NCBI GenBank assembly: GCA_029959085.1
Contig: JARWIR010000005.1
Span: 9,116,501 to 9,180,500, forward strand
Direction: 5' to 3'
DNA: 64,000 nucleotides
Source of the DNA: Nemophila menziesii
Lineage: Eukaryota; Streptophyta; Magnoliopsida; Boraginales; Hydrophyllaceae
Part shown: positions 44,656 to 55,399 of the stretch, piece after piece
How the letters are laid out: each line of letters begins with the position of its first letter
How positions within the stretch are numbered: position 1 is the stretch's first letter
Position numbers and translations under genes: made by a program
The notes under the pieces: generated by a model
What the model saw: only the letters and a program-made list of their open reading frames with translations
Told to the model about the DNA's origin: nothing
The model's database searches: none

Positions 44656-45653
44656 CAAGGACGGAGCCAAGTGTATATGAGTGGAGTCTAGGTCCCTTAA
44701 TTTTTGTTAAAAAACAAATATACTTAAAAAGTTTTGAGTAATTAACTTTCAAAGAATTTTTATTTGACCTTCCTTAATTTTTTAAATTTATTTTATTTGG
44801 TTTTAAATTATTTATGTATATAGTTAGTTTTTTGTTTTTTAAAATAAAATATATATTATTTTGTGTATAAAAAAAACTTATAAGAATCAATATTAGAATT
44901 TATATTACAATCTTTACGCAATATATAAATTTATCGTCCAATTTTTCATAATATAAAGACCGATTTTACAATTTTTCATAATATATAGACTTATAGCTCA
45001 GGGTGACTAACGGTTTGGGTAAACCGGTCCTACGGACCGGAACGGACCAGAACCGCCGGTCAACAGCGGCACGGCACGGAACGAACCAAAATCCCAGCCA
45101 CCGGGCCGGTTCTTGATGTTTAGAAAATTATTAGGGCCCGGACCGGACCGGAACCGGCCCTATAAGTTTTTTTAAAAATAATTATAGGCCTTATAAATCC
45201 AAACCAATACCCAATTCTAATTAACCCCTAAAGCCCAATACCCCAAATGTTAGCCCAATAGGCAATAGCCCATTAAACCAATAAAACCCAATTACACAAC
45301 CAACCCAAAACCCAATTATACACTAAGCTAGAATAAATTTAAACACTAAAAAGCAAATAAAAGTTTGAAAGAAAAAAAAAAACAAAAAAAACCGGTAAGC
45401 ACCGCTAAGGACCGGACCGGACCGGAACCGATTTAAGCGGTCCCCTTAATGGTCCGGTTCTCAACATCCCAAATCCAAGTAACGGCACGGACCGGGACCG
45501 GTAAGCGGGCCGGACCGATAAGGTCCTAGACACGAAACCGGACCGAAACGCCCGTTAGTCACCCTGACTTATAGTGCAAATAAATCGATTTTGTTTTTCT
45601 GAGGCGTTGTATCCGAATTCGTGGCGTCTACTAACATAATTTCCCGGCCCTTG
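44656..45653. mobile_element. hAT-like repeat, CAGGGGCG family, copy 4, split by a hAT
   Basis: Left CAAGGACGGAGCCAAG, right in reverse CAAGGGCCGGG. The interior near 44930-45000 shows the ATAAAGACCGATTTTACAAT and ATAGACTTATAG relic motif and is interrupted by the hAT at 44997. Confidence 0.5.
44997..45566. mobile_element. hAT MITE with 15-bp perfect TIR, CCGG-rich subtermini
   Basis: Ends CAGGGTGACTAACGG and CCGTTAGTCACCCTG are exact inverses. ACTTATAG is present on both sides (44989-44996, 45567-45574); the left end has two extra bases (CT) before CAGGG. Subterminal zones are strings of GGACCGGA/TCCGGTCC, while the centre is AT-rich. No transposase. Confidence 0.88.
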
Positions 45654-46307
45654 ACGGGATTGTAAACATCTTTCGATAAAATTGTTTGAGAGTTAATTAA
45701 TCAGACGTAAGCATGATTTATACATATCTACCATGTGGAATATGACAACTACTAACATAAGATAGATTTGAATGAAATAACACTTAAAATGGTATATAAT
45801 TAGAATGTCCTAGTTTGCTACTTACTACATCTCATCATGTACTCATTTGTTGTTTACAAAGAAAATCAGATTGTTGTTCACTTGTTCTATTACCGTTTCA
45901 TTATTAAATTATATGACCTTTAAAAAAATGAGGCTTAAAATTACTATAATAAGAAAACTTCCAATCACTAGTTTACAAAATTGAAGACTTTAAATCACGA
46001 TAGACTTAAAGATAACTAACATGGTATACGAAATGCATATTGTTGGTTACTGTTTTAGGTGGCATGGAACTGAAATGGACAACAAAGTAACATACAATAA
46101 TAATACGATCCATACAATGACCATATTTAGACTGCATGTTAGGTTATATCGACATCTCTCACGTCACGTACGGCTTAGCACACCACATATATAACTGCAT
46201 GTGCATGTAGTTTCTGTATACATCCTACATGACTCTATATATGGCTGCAAATACTGTCTCATACTACCGAAATGAGAGGCGCTGCCGTGTCATATGATAT
46301 CTCCTTA
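45654..46307. other. AT-rich spacer, no supported feature
   Basis: No coding signal on either strand. TATATATGGC and ACATATATAAC near 46190-46250 are TATA-like but lead to no gene, only to MULE Z. Confidence 0.4.
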
Positions 46308-48297
46308 GGGGGAATATTATTTTACAGCCCCACAACTTGGAAAGTTCTATAATAAAGTCTATAGTTACTTAACCCAACTCACCCAATTCACCCAATTAAA
46401 GAAGATAAAAAACCATACCGTGAGAAACAACACAACTAAAAAGGCATACAATTCTAATCCATACAGTGAGAAACAAAAAACAAAAACCAAGACCCCATAT
46501 AGGGGTTGGAATCAAACCCTCCTACTCTCTCTGTACCTTCCCTCTCTACACCCTGGACCACCCTCTTCCCTACCTTCACCCACCACCAATCAGCAAAACC
46601 ACCACCATTGCAACCTTTCACCCTCCTTCAACCACCACCATCGAACAGCAAACCCACCACCACTGCAACTCTTCTAACACAGCAAAACCACCACCGTCAT
46701 TACTGACTTCCTCCATCGTCAACACAAAGAACCTGTTCGCCACAACCTTCCTTCCTTGCACTGCGAGCACGTTTCTCCATCTCCGGCAAACCGCGAGCAG
46801 CACTGTAACAGTTCTCCACGACAAGAATCCTAGCAGCGCAATCCAGATCTCCCAACCGAGCCAACTTCCACCACATCGACGCCATAACAGCACCACCACA
46901 TCGACGCCCATCATCCCTCGCCTGTAACAGCGCCTGTAACAACACCACCATAACAAGCCCGTAACAGCGCCACCATCTCGCCTTCCTCCAGCTCCGTCCC
47001 TGCCACCTTCCTCCAGCGCTGCAGAGCACCACCACGATCACGTCGAAGCACCGACGAGACCTACCACCAGCAAGCTTCGATCCATTTCAGATCTGCGTTT
47101 TTTTTTTTTTTTTAATTTTTCTGTACCTTTGTGTCCAGCAGTTTGGTCTGTACCTTTGTGTACAGCAAGCTTCGTTCAACTTTTTTTTTTTAAACGTAAG
47201 GTCAGCTTGTGGACCATTTGTTGGTCCAGCTATTGTTGGTCCAGTCCATTAGGGGCTGTAATTAGTTGTCCAGCCCATTTAATTAGTTTTGGATGTATTA
47301 GGATTGTTTTTTTTAAACGTGTATGTCCAGCCCATTATAGGATTCTAGCTTGTCTTTTTAAAAATGTGTTTTTATCTAGCCTTTGTTTGTTGGGTTTTTA
47401 TCATACATTAGGGTCTAGACATTAGGGGCTTATTTTTTTGGATTAGTTGTTAAAAGATATAATGTTATTGGTTGTTTCGTTTTTTGGATTAGTTTATACC
47501 AGCCCATTAGGTCTGGACAATAGGGATCTTTATTATCCCGCCAAATAGATATTAGTTGATCCTTTACTGTAAAAAATTAGACATCGGCATGAATATGGAC
47601 AAAAAAGGACTTGTGTACAACCCATTGTGTACGCGAACTTGGGTACAGACCTAGGGGTAAAACTTGGATTATTTGTATTTCATTGGACATGTATTTTAGT
47701 AAAAAAGCTTGTGTACATCCCTATGGGTGCAGACTGGGACACAAATTATGACTTGGACAAACCCGTTGCTTTGGTACATTTTGACTTGGAAAAAATCGAA
47801 GCTTGGGCACAGCCCCACAGCCATGGACTTAAACGTGGATATAACCTACACTAAAAAAAAGGGTACAACCCTATGGTTGCAGACTGGGACAAATTTTGAC
47901 TTGGATTATATTTTGACTTGGACAAAAACAAAGCTTAAGTACAGCCCCATATCCATGGACTTTAACATGGATATAACGTAGAGAAACTATACACAAAAAA
48001 GTAAAAAATTATTACACAACATAAAAACCTAAAACCCCCAACAAATGTACGTACACGATAGTACGGACTGCATACGGATTAATGGAAATAACAAAACAAA
48101 TGTACGTACCCAATGGTACGGACTGCATACGGATTAATAGTTAATAACAAAAGAATAAAACAAAGAAATGTATGTCAGAAAAAGTAAGAGAGAGAAAGAG
48201 TTGGTTTGGTTGGGTTAGGCTTTAAAAAGAACATTTTCTAATCTAGGCTTTAAAATTGGGTTGGAAAGGGATTTGGGCTGCTTTTAGAAGTTTCCTC
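46308..48297 (+). mobile_element. non-autonomous MULE (Pack-MULE-like), element Z
   Basis: Target duplication ATCTCCTTA (46299-46307) and ATCTCTTTA (48298-48306), one mismatch. Head GGGGAATATTATTTTACAGC; reverse of tail GAGGAAACTTCTAAAAGCAG. Contains TATA-like CATATAGG (46497-46504), a leader CTCTCTCTGTACCTTCCCTC, a GC-rich core 46540-47090 with CCACCACCA runs and a TTCAGATCTGCG boundary, then an AT-rich tail with two tandem duplications (about 47711-47850 with 47863-47982, and 48042-48091 with 48098-48148). Overlapping open frames in the core on both strands are low complexity; no transposase. Confidence 0.82.
47711..48148. repeat. two tandem duplications in the MULE Z tail
   Basis: First: GCAGACTGGGACA, TTTTGACTTGG, AAGCTT, CACAGCCC/TACAGCCC and CATGGACTT recur about 145 bases apart. 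Second: GGTACGGACTGCATACGGAT-type sequence recurs 56 bases apart. Confidence 0.8.
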
Positions 48298-49093
48298 ATC
48301 TCTTTATTGCCATTTTAAATGCTTTTCGTTTTCCAAATCTTATCGTCGCTTTATTTATGAGATTTTTTTCTTTTTTCGAAATTTATGCAGATATGTTGTT
48401 TCATAAATCTACCATTTTCTTTAAATTTTAAAATTGAATACATTTTCTACTTACATGTTTGGAAACCGAGGAGGATTGGGGTGGGGGGCTGGGTGGCCCA
48501 CCCGAGCCTAGAAAGACAATATAATTTAGAGCAATGCTATATCCTTTTTTGCTACACATAAATGGTGATGTATAGGTGAAGCAAAAATAGATGATATATA
48601 TCTTTATTTTATAATTTAATTTGTTTCTTTAATAAGTAAAAATATAAATAATTTTTTTTTACAATCTCTTAATTAAAAAATAGTTCTCTTTAATTTAAAA
48701 TTTATACATTAATTTTACTAAATACTAAAATTGATCATATAATTTGGTTATGTTAGTAATTATAATTATAAAAAAGATTAATGCTTAAAAAACTCTATAA
48801 GTTAGAATTAATTATCTTCATCTTAATCATCATTTTTTGCCCATAAAAAGTACCATATATTTTTTATTTCCTTTTTTGTCTATAAAAATAGTCGTTCGAG
48901 TTATGAAAAGTTTATCAAAACTTAAATTTTGAGCTATGGGAAGCTTCCCATAACTCAGATTTTGAGTTTCGGAAAGCTTTCCATAATTCATTGTTCATTA
49001 AAAAAACGTCTTTTACTAGATAGTAGACAAGGCTGCATATGGATTTATTGGACATTAACCCTTATAAAAATAATTTTAATCAATAAAACTTAA
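48298..49093. other. AT-rich spacer with a 26-bp near-palindrome
   Basis: At 48931-48956 GAGCTATGGGAAGCTTCCCA and TAACTC form an inverted repeat with one mismatched pair. The inner 18 bases (48935-48952) are a perfect palindrome around an AAGCTT site. A second imperfect copy (GGAAAGCTTTCCAT) lies about 30 bases on. No gene. Confidence 0.6.
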
Positions 49094-49397
49094 GGGTCAA
49101 TGACCCAAAAAATCAAAATAATATTATACTTGCCCCAAAGAATCATCCATTAACTTACTATTATAAGATTACATGTTTACCCGTCAAGGACGATTCCCGT
49201 CAAGGACGATTCCCATCAAGGACGATTCCCGTCAAGGACGATTCCCTTCAAGGACGATTCCCGTCAAGGACGATTCCCGTCAAGGACGATTCCCATCAAG
49301 GACAAAATTTAGTTAATGATGTTATTGGGAAGAAATTTTGTCATTGATGTTATTGGGCTGAAAATAATATTATTTTGATTTTTTGGGTCATTTTCCC
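49094..49397. mobile_element. MULE-type MITE, 9-bp TSD, 16-bp internal array
   Basis: Perfect 9-bp duplication AAAACTTAA (49085-49093, 49398-49406). TIRs of about 40 bp share ATGACCCAAAAAATCAAAAT and then AATATTAT. The centre is a 16-bp tandem array. The 9-bp TSD with long TIR points to Mutator-like mobilisation. Confidence 0.92.
49180..49303. repeat. 16-bp minisatellite GTCAAGGACGATTCCC, 7.5 units
   Basis: Units differ only at the first base or two (GTCAAGG, ATCAAGG, TTCAAGG). It occupies the core of the MULE-type MITE. Confidence 0.95.
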
Positions 49398-49899
49398 AAA
49401 ACTTAATATTCACATCTTTATCTATTAGATGATTTTTACATAATTTTAAAAATGTATGATAAAATAACCAATAAATAATTATACCTCATATTATAGGTCT
49501 GTAATTAGTTTTTAAAAATATCAACACTTTTTATAATTTTATTCGTTCTCTTTTTCTAAACAAAACTTCCAGTTCACTTTTATGGATGAAGACTTGAAGT
49601 ATAGAATTGGAGCATTGAACAACCACCATGGAAAATAAAATAAGTGGTTGAAGGTCCAATTACTTGAATTCTCAATGGTTTCTTTAATTTCTTTTCTGAA
49701 TTTAATTTTCTTACTAATTATTTTATTATCGTTTATTATTACTTGAATTTTTTTAAGCATTACTTGAATATTGCTTGAATTTACTAACCATGTGTATTTA
49801 CTATCTTGACATTTGTGAAATTTAAATAAATGATTTCACTATACTTAATCACTTGGAAACAAGAAAATGAGAAAAATAATGGCTAATGTGTCTCAAATA

Positions 49900-50577
49900 A
49901 TGGGTTTGACACAAAAAGTCTGGTTATCTCTGATGTACAAGTAAGAAAACATAGTGATGATGAGGTTTCTAACCTAGAGAGGAACAAATTTATGAATGGT
50001 ACTACACACCTAAAGGCTTATATTTCAGATACAAGATGGGAACCACCCAAAAAAGGAAACATTAAAATGAATACAAATGTAGCGTTTGATGTAAATTCTT
50101 ACAAATCTTGTATTTTTTCTATTTCAGGGATCATAAAGGAAGGATTTTGACAGGAAACATGAAGTGTATAGAAGCTCTATCCCTAATAGAAGTTGAAGTA
50201 AGGGGAGTGATGCAATCCTATAGATTGGCTAACTCCTTTGGAGATAAAGAGATTACATTTGAGAGTGATTGCGAGCCACTTGTCAAAGCTCTAATGTGTA
50301 ATAGAATTAAACCTAGTTTTTGTATTAGCAACCTATTGGAAGACATTATTTTCTCTTGTAAAAGCGGTACTAAGTTTTCCTATGTATCAAGGATAAAAAA
50401 AATATGATGGTTGATTGGGTAGCAAAACAAGGTCTTAAAGTCAACTTGTTTTGCTTTGATTAGATGCAATCCCCCCCCCCCCACTTAACCAAACTAGCTT
50501 ATGATGACTACAATGCCATTGACATTGAATGACTTGTTTTTTTGGGATGAATGAAATAGTTTTTTGACTAAAAAAAT
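49900..50577 (+). mobile_element. LINE 3' end: RNase H, 3' UTR and A tail
   Basis: PKKGNIKMNTNVAFD (50050-50095), then IIKEGRILTGN, SLIEVEVRGVMQSYRLANSF and TFESDCEPLVKAL (50130-50300) follow the RNase H order. After the domain, a C12 run at 50471-50482 and a TGGGATGAATGAAATAGTTT stretch ending in A7 resemble a LINE 3' UTR and tail. Confidence 0.8.
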
Positions 50578-51100
50578 AACGAAAGGTAGGAGATGGTGGA
50601 GGTTTAGTAAGAGATGAGTATGGTAATTGGATTTTGGGTTTTTCATTAAAAAATATACATGATTCGCCAGTGATAATCGAGCTAGGTGTACTTTGCGAGG
50701 GACTTAAAATGGTAGAAGATCTTGGGATGGTAGAAGTGGAGGTGGAAGTGAACTTTTGGGAGGTCATTGAAGTGGTCCACAACACGAGAAGGGGAAGAGG
50801 GCCTGCAACAATGTGGATTGATTAGATTCGTACAATACTGCAAAGGAATAAGTCTTTCGTCTTAAGGTCCATCTATCGATAAGCAAACTCGTGTGAGGAT
50901 TGGTTGGCTCAAGCTGATTTGGCGCAAGTAGATGGATACCATTCGTATACCGACTCCCCGGGAGGGATTTGGAGTTTACCAACGCGAAATAAGTTAGGTT
51001 AGAAGACACCAAGGGTGGTTTTTAACACAAGCTTATTAGATGATGTGTCAGTTTAGTTTCCCACGGTTCTATTTGGATCTTCTCTATAACAAAAAAAAAT
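50578..51100 (+). mobile_element. LINE 3' end: RNase H and A tail, second element head to tail
   Basis: GDGGGLVRDEYGNWILGFSL (50592-50650), VIIELGVLCEGLKMVEDLGM, then stops, TMWID.IRTILQRNKSFVL and SIYR.ANSCEDWLAQADL (50810-50930). Ends CTTCTCTATAAC plus A9 near 51100. Starts exactly where the previous LINE's tail ends, suggesting insertion next to an existing A tail. Confidence 0.82.
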
Positions 51101-51265
51101 ACAATATTGTACTTGTGCAATTACAGTATTGTACTTGCACAAGTATAATTTGTCTCTTTTGAATGTACACAACTATAATATTGTACTTGCACAACTACAA
51201 TATTATTCTTACACATGCAACTACAATGTTGTACATGCACTTGCAACTACAATATTATAGTTGTA
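51101..51265. repeat. degenerate tandem of CAATATTGTACTTGCACAA
   Basis: Five to six imperfect units of variable length (about 22-35 bp) based on ACAATATTGTACTTGCAC and CAACTACAATAT. Confidence 0.75.
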
Positions 51266-51770
51266 GTTTTTGGATATAGCTATTTGCCGGAGCTGGAAAA
51301 AATATTAAAATTAAAAAATTAGAAAAAATCACAACGATATATTTTTATCCGGAAAGAGTAAAAAATATAAAAATAAATACTTGTCGGAGTTGACTATCGG
51401 TCGTCGCCGAGTTGATCGATGGTTGCCCCAAAAATAAATAAATAAACTTGCTGAAGTTGACCACTGTTGACTGGCCAACAGTAGTGAAAGATAAAAGAAG
51501 TAATTAATATCTTTTATAATATATTAATTTAATAAATAAATTGAAAATGTATTTTAGTGAGAAAGTAATGGTTTAAATTTAGAAAAAATTTGTAAATAAG
51601 ATCTATAAAAATTAAGATCATATAATGTTGCACCAGTCCTTTACGTCGAGCTGTATACGAATGAGCATAGTGTATATAGTGAGTTGTTGCTGCAAAATAA
51701 TGTGCAGCCTGGACATGAGATTAAACAATGGCTAGCAGCTAACCTTGCTTTGAAATATAGATATGGTGGG

Positions 51771-52504
51771 TAGGGATGTAAATGAACCAAGCCGCTCGCG
51801 AGCAGCTCGAGCTCGGCTCGGAAAAAGCTTGACTCGAGATCGTTCGTTAAACTAAACGAGCCGAGCTCGAGCCTAAAACCGAGCTCGTTTATTAAACGAG
51901 CCGAGCTGAGCCTGTTCGCGAGCTTTTCTGAAAAGCTCGTGAAAAATATAAATAAATTATAAATATCTATTACATATTGATATTTGACAATTCAAAACTT
52001 TAAAACCAATTACTATATTAAAAAAACTTATCTTATCCCAACAATTACATGTCACTCTCCCCCCTACCTACTTAATTATAAAAAATAATTCAAAATTTAA
52101 CAATCCAAAGAAAGAATACGTGATTGTATTTAGTGATAGTTTACAATAGTCAATTACGTTCTAATTAAAAATTTATATAATTAAAAGATTTGCAACAATC
52201 TATCTTATAATTAATCCATAAAAGCCTAAGATAAAAGAAGGGATTTCTAACTCGAAATAGATTTAAACAAGCTTTTAAGCTCGAGCTCGAGCTCGAAATA
52301 GATTTAAACAAGCTTTTGAGCTCGAGCTCGAGCTCGAAACACTTTTAAACGAGCTTTCGAGCTCGAGCTCTGTTATATTCTCACGAGCCGAGCTCGAACA
52401 CTAACTTCAAAGCTCGGTTCAAACTCGAGCTCGGCTCGTTTAAATTTATAAATAAATAAACAAGCATGTACATCTACTATTCGGCTCGGCTCGTTTACAG
52501 CCTA
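51771..52504 (+). mobile_element. hAT non-autonomous element, perfect 8-bp TSD
   Basis: Exact duplication ATGGTGGG (51763-51770, 52505-52512). Ends TAGGGATGTAAATGAACCAA and, reversed, TAGGCTGTAAACGAGCCGAG. Arrays of GAGCTCGAGCTCG at both subtermini. Same family as 18313-19400 in opposite orientation; 734 bp, no transposase. Confidence 0.95.
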
Positions 52505-52988
52505 ATGGTGGGATTGAATGGAAATTAGTCTTTATGGCAGCCGTAAGTATAATTTGGGTAAGGAGAAATAAAACGCTTTTTGAGAAACCAAATGCACATG
52601 TGCGTATGGAGGGTCTAAAAAGGGATACAATAAGATTAACAAGTTATTATGTTTTCGCATGGGAAAAGGAATGTGATGGAGGAATTGTAAAATTTGGAAA
52701 GAGCAAATTAATAAAATGGACGAAACCTTAACGAAAGCTAAAATTGAATGTGGCCTATTAAGAGATGAAGATGGTGAGTTCATTGCCGGCTTCTCGGGTC
52801 CATGTGTCGCAGAGTCTCCTTTTCACTCAGAGGTACTTGCACTATATTACATATTAAGATGGGTAGTAAGTCGGGGTACTAAAGAGCTTTATGTCGAGGC
52901 TGACTCGAGAGGGCTACATGCGCTAGCGAAGAGTGGTGGTAACTCTAAGAGTTGGAATTGTCATATTGGGCAAGATTGTTATGAGGTA

Positions 52989-53236
52989 CTCCCTCCGCCC
53001 CAAAAATAATGTCCACTTTGTTTTTCACACAAATTAAGAAACCTAATAATTGCATGTACACATTACAAAATTACCCCTAATAAATCTTGATAATTTAAAT
53101 ATGCATTGGAAGTATAATTTTTTTATAAGGGCAATGATGGAAAAAATTGAAAAAAAGTGTCTTGATATTCTAAGTGGATAATAATTTTGAGACATTATTT
53201 TTAGTAATATGGACATTAATTTTGGAATTGAGGGAG
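52989..53236. mobile_element. Stowaway (Tc1/Mariner) MITE
   Basis: Starts CTCCCTCCGCCCCAAAAATA and ends TTTTGGAATTGAGGGAG, flanked by TA on both sides (52987-52988, 53237-53238). These are the canonical Stowaway terminus and target. Confidence 0.96.
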
Positions 53237-53424
53237 TACTAAGAAAAAACTTGGATTTTGAGATACACTCCATTTATCATGAAACCAACATATGCACAGA
53301 TTTATTGGTTAAAGATGATGCAGAATTGAGCGAAAGACCATGTGTTCGGGAAGATCCTCCAGACTATTTGTGGTGTAGTATAACTAGAGTTAAAAATAGA
53401 TATGCAGTTCCTAAACTAGTGTTA

Positions 53425-53655
53425 GGGCCCATTTGGAAGTGCTTATTTTAGAGTAAAAAAACGCTTTTGGAATAAAATTTTAAATTTTAAAAAATTATTA
53501 AAAATAATTTTGAAATCTAAAATTATTTTAAGTGCTTTTTTTAAAAAGCACCTATTTGGTGCTTCTCATAAAAGTGCTTTTCAAAGTAAAAAAACTCTTA
53601 AAATACTAAAAGTACTTTTAAGTGCTTCTCCAAAAAAACACTTCCAAACGGGCAC
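53425..53655. mobile_element. PIF/Harbinger (Tourist-like) MITE, copy 3
   Basis: Flanked by TTA (53422-53424, 53656-53658). Ends GGGCCCATTTGGAAGTG and CACTTCCAAACGGGCAC are inverted repeats matching at 14-15 of 17 positions. Same interior blocks as 20781-21020 in reverse. Confidence 0.9.
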
Positions 53656-53658
53656 TTA

Positions 53659-54013
53659 AACCCTCAATAAGAGATTAGTTGATTAGTTTGTAATCAGTTT
53701 TGGCTTTTAAGCCTCAGATATATTGAAAAAAAAAAAAATCACTAATTAAGCCTTAAAATAGAATTATCGCCAACCTATATTAACATGAATTTTTTTTTTT
53801 AATAATAGTTGAAATTAGAGAGCCCCTCAAAGCAATGGGGTTTTCAAAGGGAGCAGACTTAATTAAAATTTTACCGAACAAGTAAAGTAAAATTGGGCTT
53901 CGGTCAAATAAAAGACCAACCCCACTTCCTATTGGCTATTGCCATGTTCTACCGTCCAAAATCCATATACATTAGGTGAAAATATTATTGCTGTAACTGG
54001 AACTTACGTAAGG
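53659..54013. other. spacer, no supported feature
   Basis: AT-rich, with A- and T-runs; no coding signal. Confidence 0.4.
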
Positions 54014-55173
54014 AAAAGAACCTTGAAATTAGTAAGTAGCTGTGTTGCAATATTCAGTTGCATATAACGTGAATATGTCATGACTGTAACGTTTTTAAAA
54101 GTTAACATTTCCCCAAAAAAAAGAGTTTGTTTTGTGTTTAACTTTATTTTTATAAGAAATTAGCGATTTGACATAGCTGAGAAAAGTATTGCAACCTTAA
54201 CACCCGGGCAGTAGCCCGATTACCGTCCTTCAAGTTGGGCGGTTTTCTGGGCTCCGCCCTTACTTTAACTTTTTGATTAGGGAAAGGGCGGTCCTTTGTT
54301 GACCGCCCTTAGTACATTTTTTAAACTAGTAGCAGCGGGTACATAGAATTTCGAAGATAACTATACTTAGTGTTTCTTCTCCAATATTGTGCCCTCTGTG
54401 GGCCCACTGGGATTTTAGGAGACACAACTTTCATCTTTCATCTTCGAATCAAACGTGATTTGAGTTATAACACGGCTCCGATCTTGAATTACCAGGACGG
54501 TTTTTTATATTCGGGGAAAGTTTAGCAAATTTTGCAGACCAGTCCTTGTGATATGATAGTAATAGTTCCCTTGTGAGGCTGAATATCTTTTGAATTTAAT
54601 TCAGGATTATTTGTGCGCTGGGTCCTTGAATTTTTAACCACCCAAGTAACAACATTTAAGTATTTATTATTAGCAGCAGCTTCTTTAATTTTGCTAATTG
54701 CACGGGTAGTCCCTACATGATTGAAATTTGCAATTTTAGGCACATTGGTATGATTTGGATGAAGCTATTCCTGGAGCGAAAAGAAATCAAAGGATCCTTG
54801 AATCAATTTTGAAGCCACAATTAATTTCAATTTCACCTCAGAAGCTACGAGATTCAGTTTCTTGATTATCCAGAAGCACCCCAAATGTATTAAGGGCGGT
54901 CAACGAAGGACCGCCCTCGCCCTAATTAAAAGATTAAGTAAGGGCGGAGCCCAGAGAACCGCCCAACTTGAGGGGCGTAATCGGGCTACTGCCTGGGTGT
55001 TAAAGTTGCAAAACTTTTTTTAGATATGCCAAATCGCAAATTTCTTATAAAATTAGGGTTAAACCAAAAAAAAACTCGGGAAAAAAACTTTTAAAACTTT
55101 ACAGTTATGACATATTCATATAATATGAAACTCAATATTGCAACACAACTACTTACTAATTTCAAGTTTCTTT
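54014..55173. mobile_element. long inverted-repeat (foldback) element, about 300-bp arms
   Basis: Arm 54014-54319 is the reverse complement of 54883-55173 with scattered mismatches and small indels. Shared words include CCTTGAAATTAGTAAG/CTTACTAATTTCAAG, GGGCTCCGCCCTTACTT/AAGTAAGGGCGGAGCCC and GCAGTAGCCCGATTACG-like sequence. The arms are GC-rich (GGGCGGTC words), the centre is AT-rich and holds a 73-codon minus-strand frame (54743-54522) I do not recognise. No target duplication found; a Mutator-like or foldback origin are both possible. Confidence 0.8.
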
Positions 55174-55213
55174 AACGTTTTTAAAAGTTAACATTTCTAA
55201 AAAAAAAGTTTAA

Positions 55214-55215
<2 letters not shown>

Positions 55216-55254
<39 letters not shown>
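55216..55254. repeat. AT dinucleotide microsatellite
   Basis: Pure alternating AT for 39 bases. Confidence 0.97.
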
Positions 55255-55257
<3 letters not shown>

Positions 55258-55399
55258 GAATTAAAAAGAAAATTATTGAAATTTAGTAGTATGATTTTTC
55301 ACATAAAAAAGAAGTAATAGCAAACGTGGTAAAAGAAAATATATATACATTTGGACCGATAAAGTGGATTTTTAGGTAATCATAAAAGTTTTATTTGGA

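Larger units (their letters stand above)
51620..53440 (+). mobile_element. LINE ORF2 3' part, interrupted by a hAT and a Stowaway
   Basis: After 52505: AAVSIIWVRRNKTLFEKP, then RNase H with RDEDGEFIAGFSGPCVAES, HSEVLALYYILRWVVSRG and LYVEADSRGLHALAKSGGNS (52760-52945). It resumes after the Stowaway with HSIYHETNICTDLLVKDDAE (53262-53325), the H.YRE.N...D.LAK motif. Both insertions leave the LINE reading in order. Frame-broken; dead. Confidence 0.88.

Noticed and set aside
46420..47041. Overlapping 85-153 codon frames as genes
   Set aside because: Same reason: inside the GC-rich core of MULE Z.
49180..49303. CRISPR array
   Set aside because: Direct 16-bp repeats without spacers inside a plant MITE.
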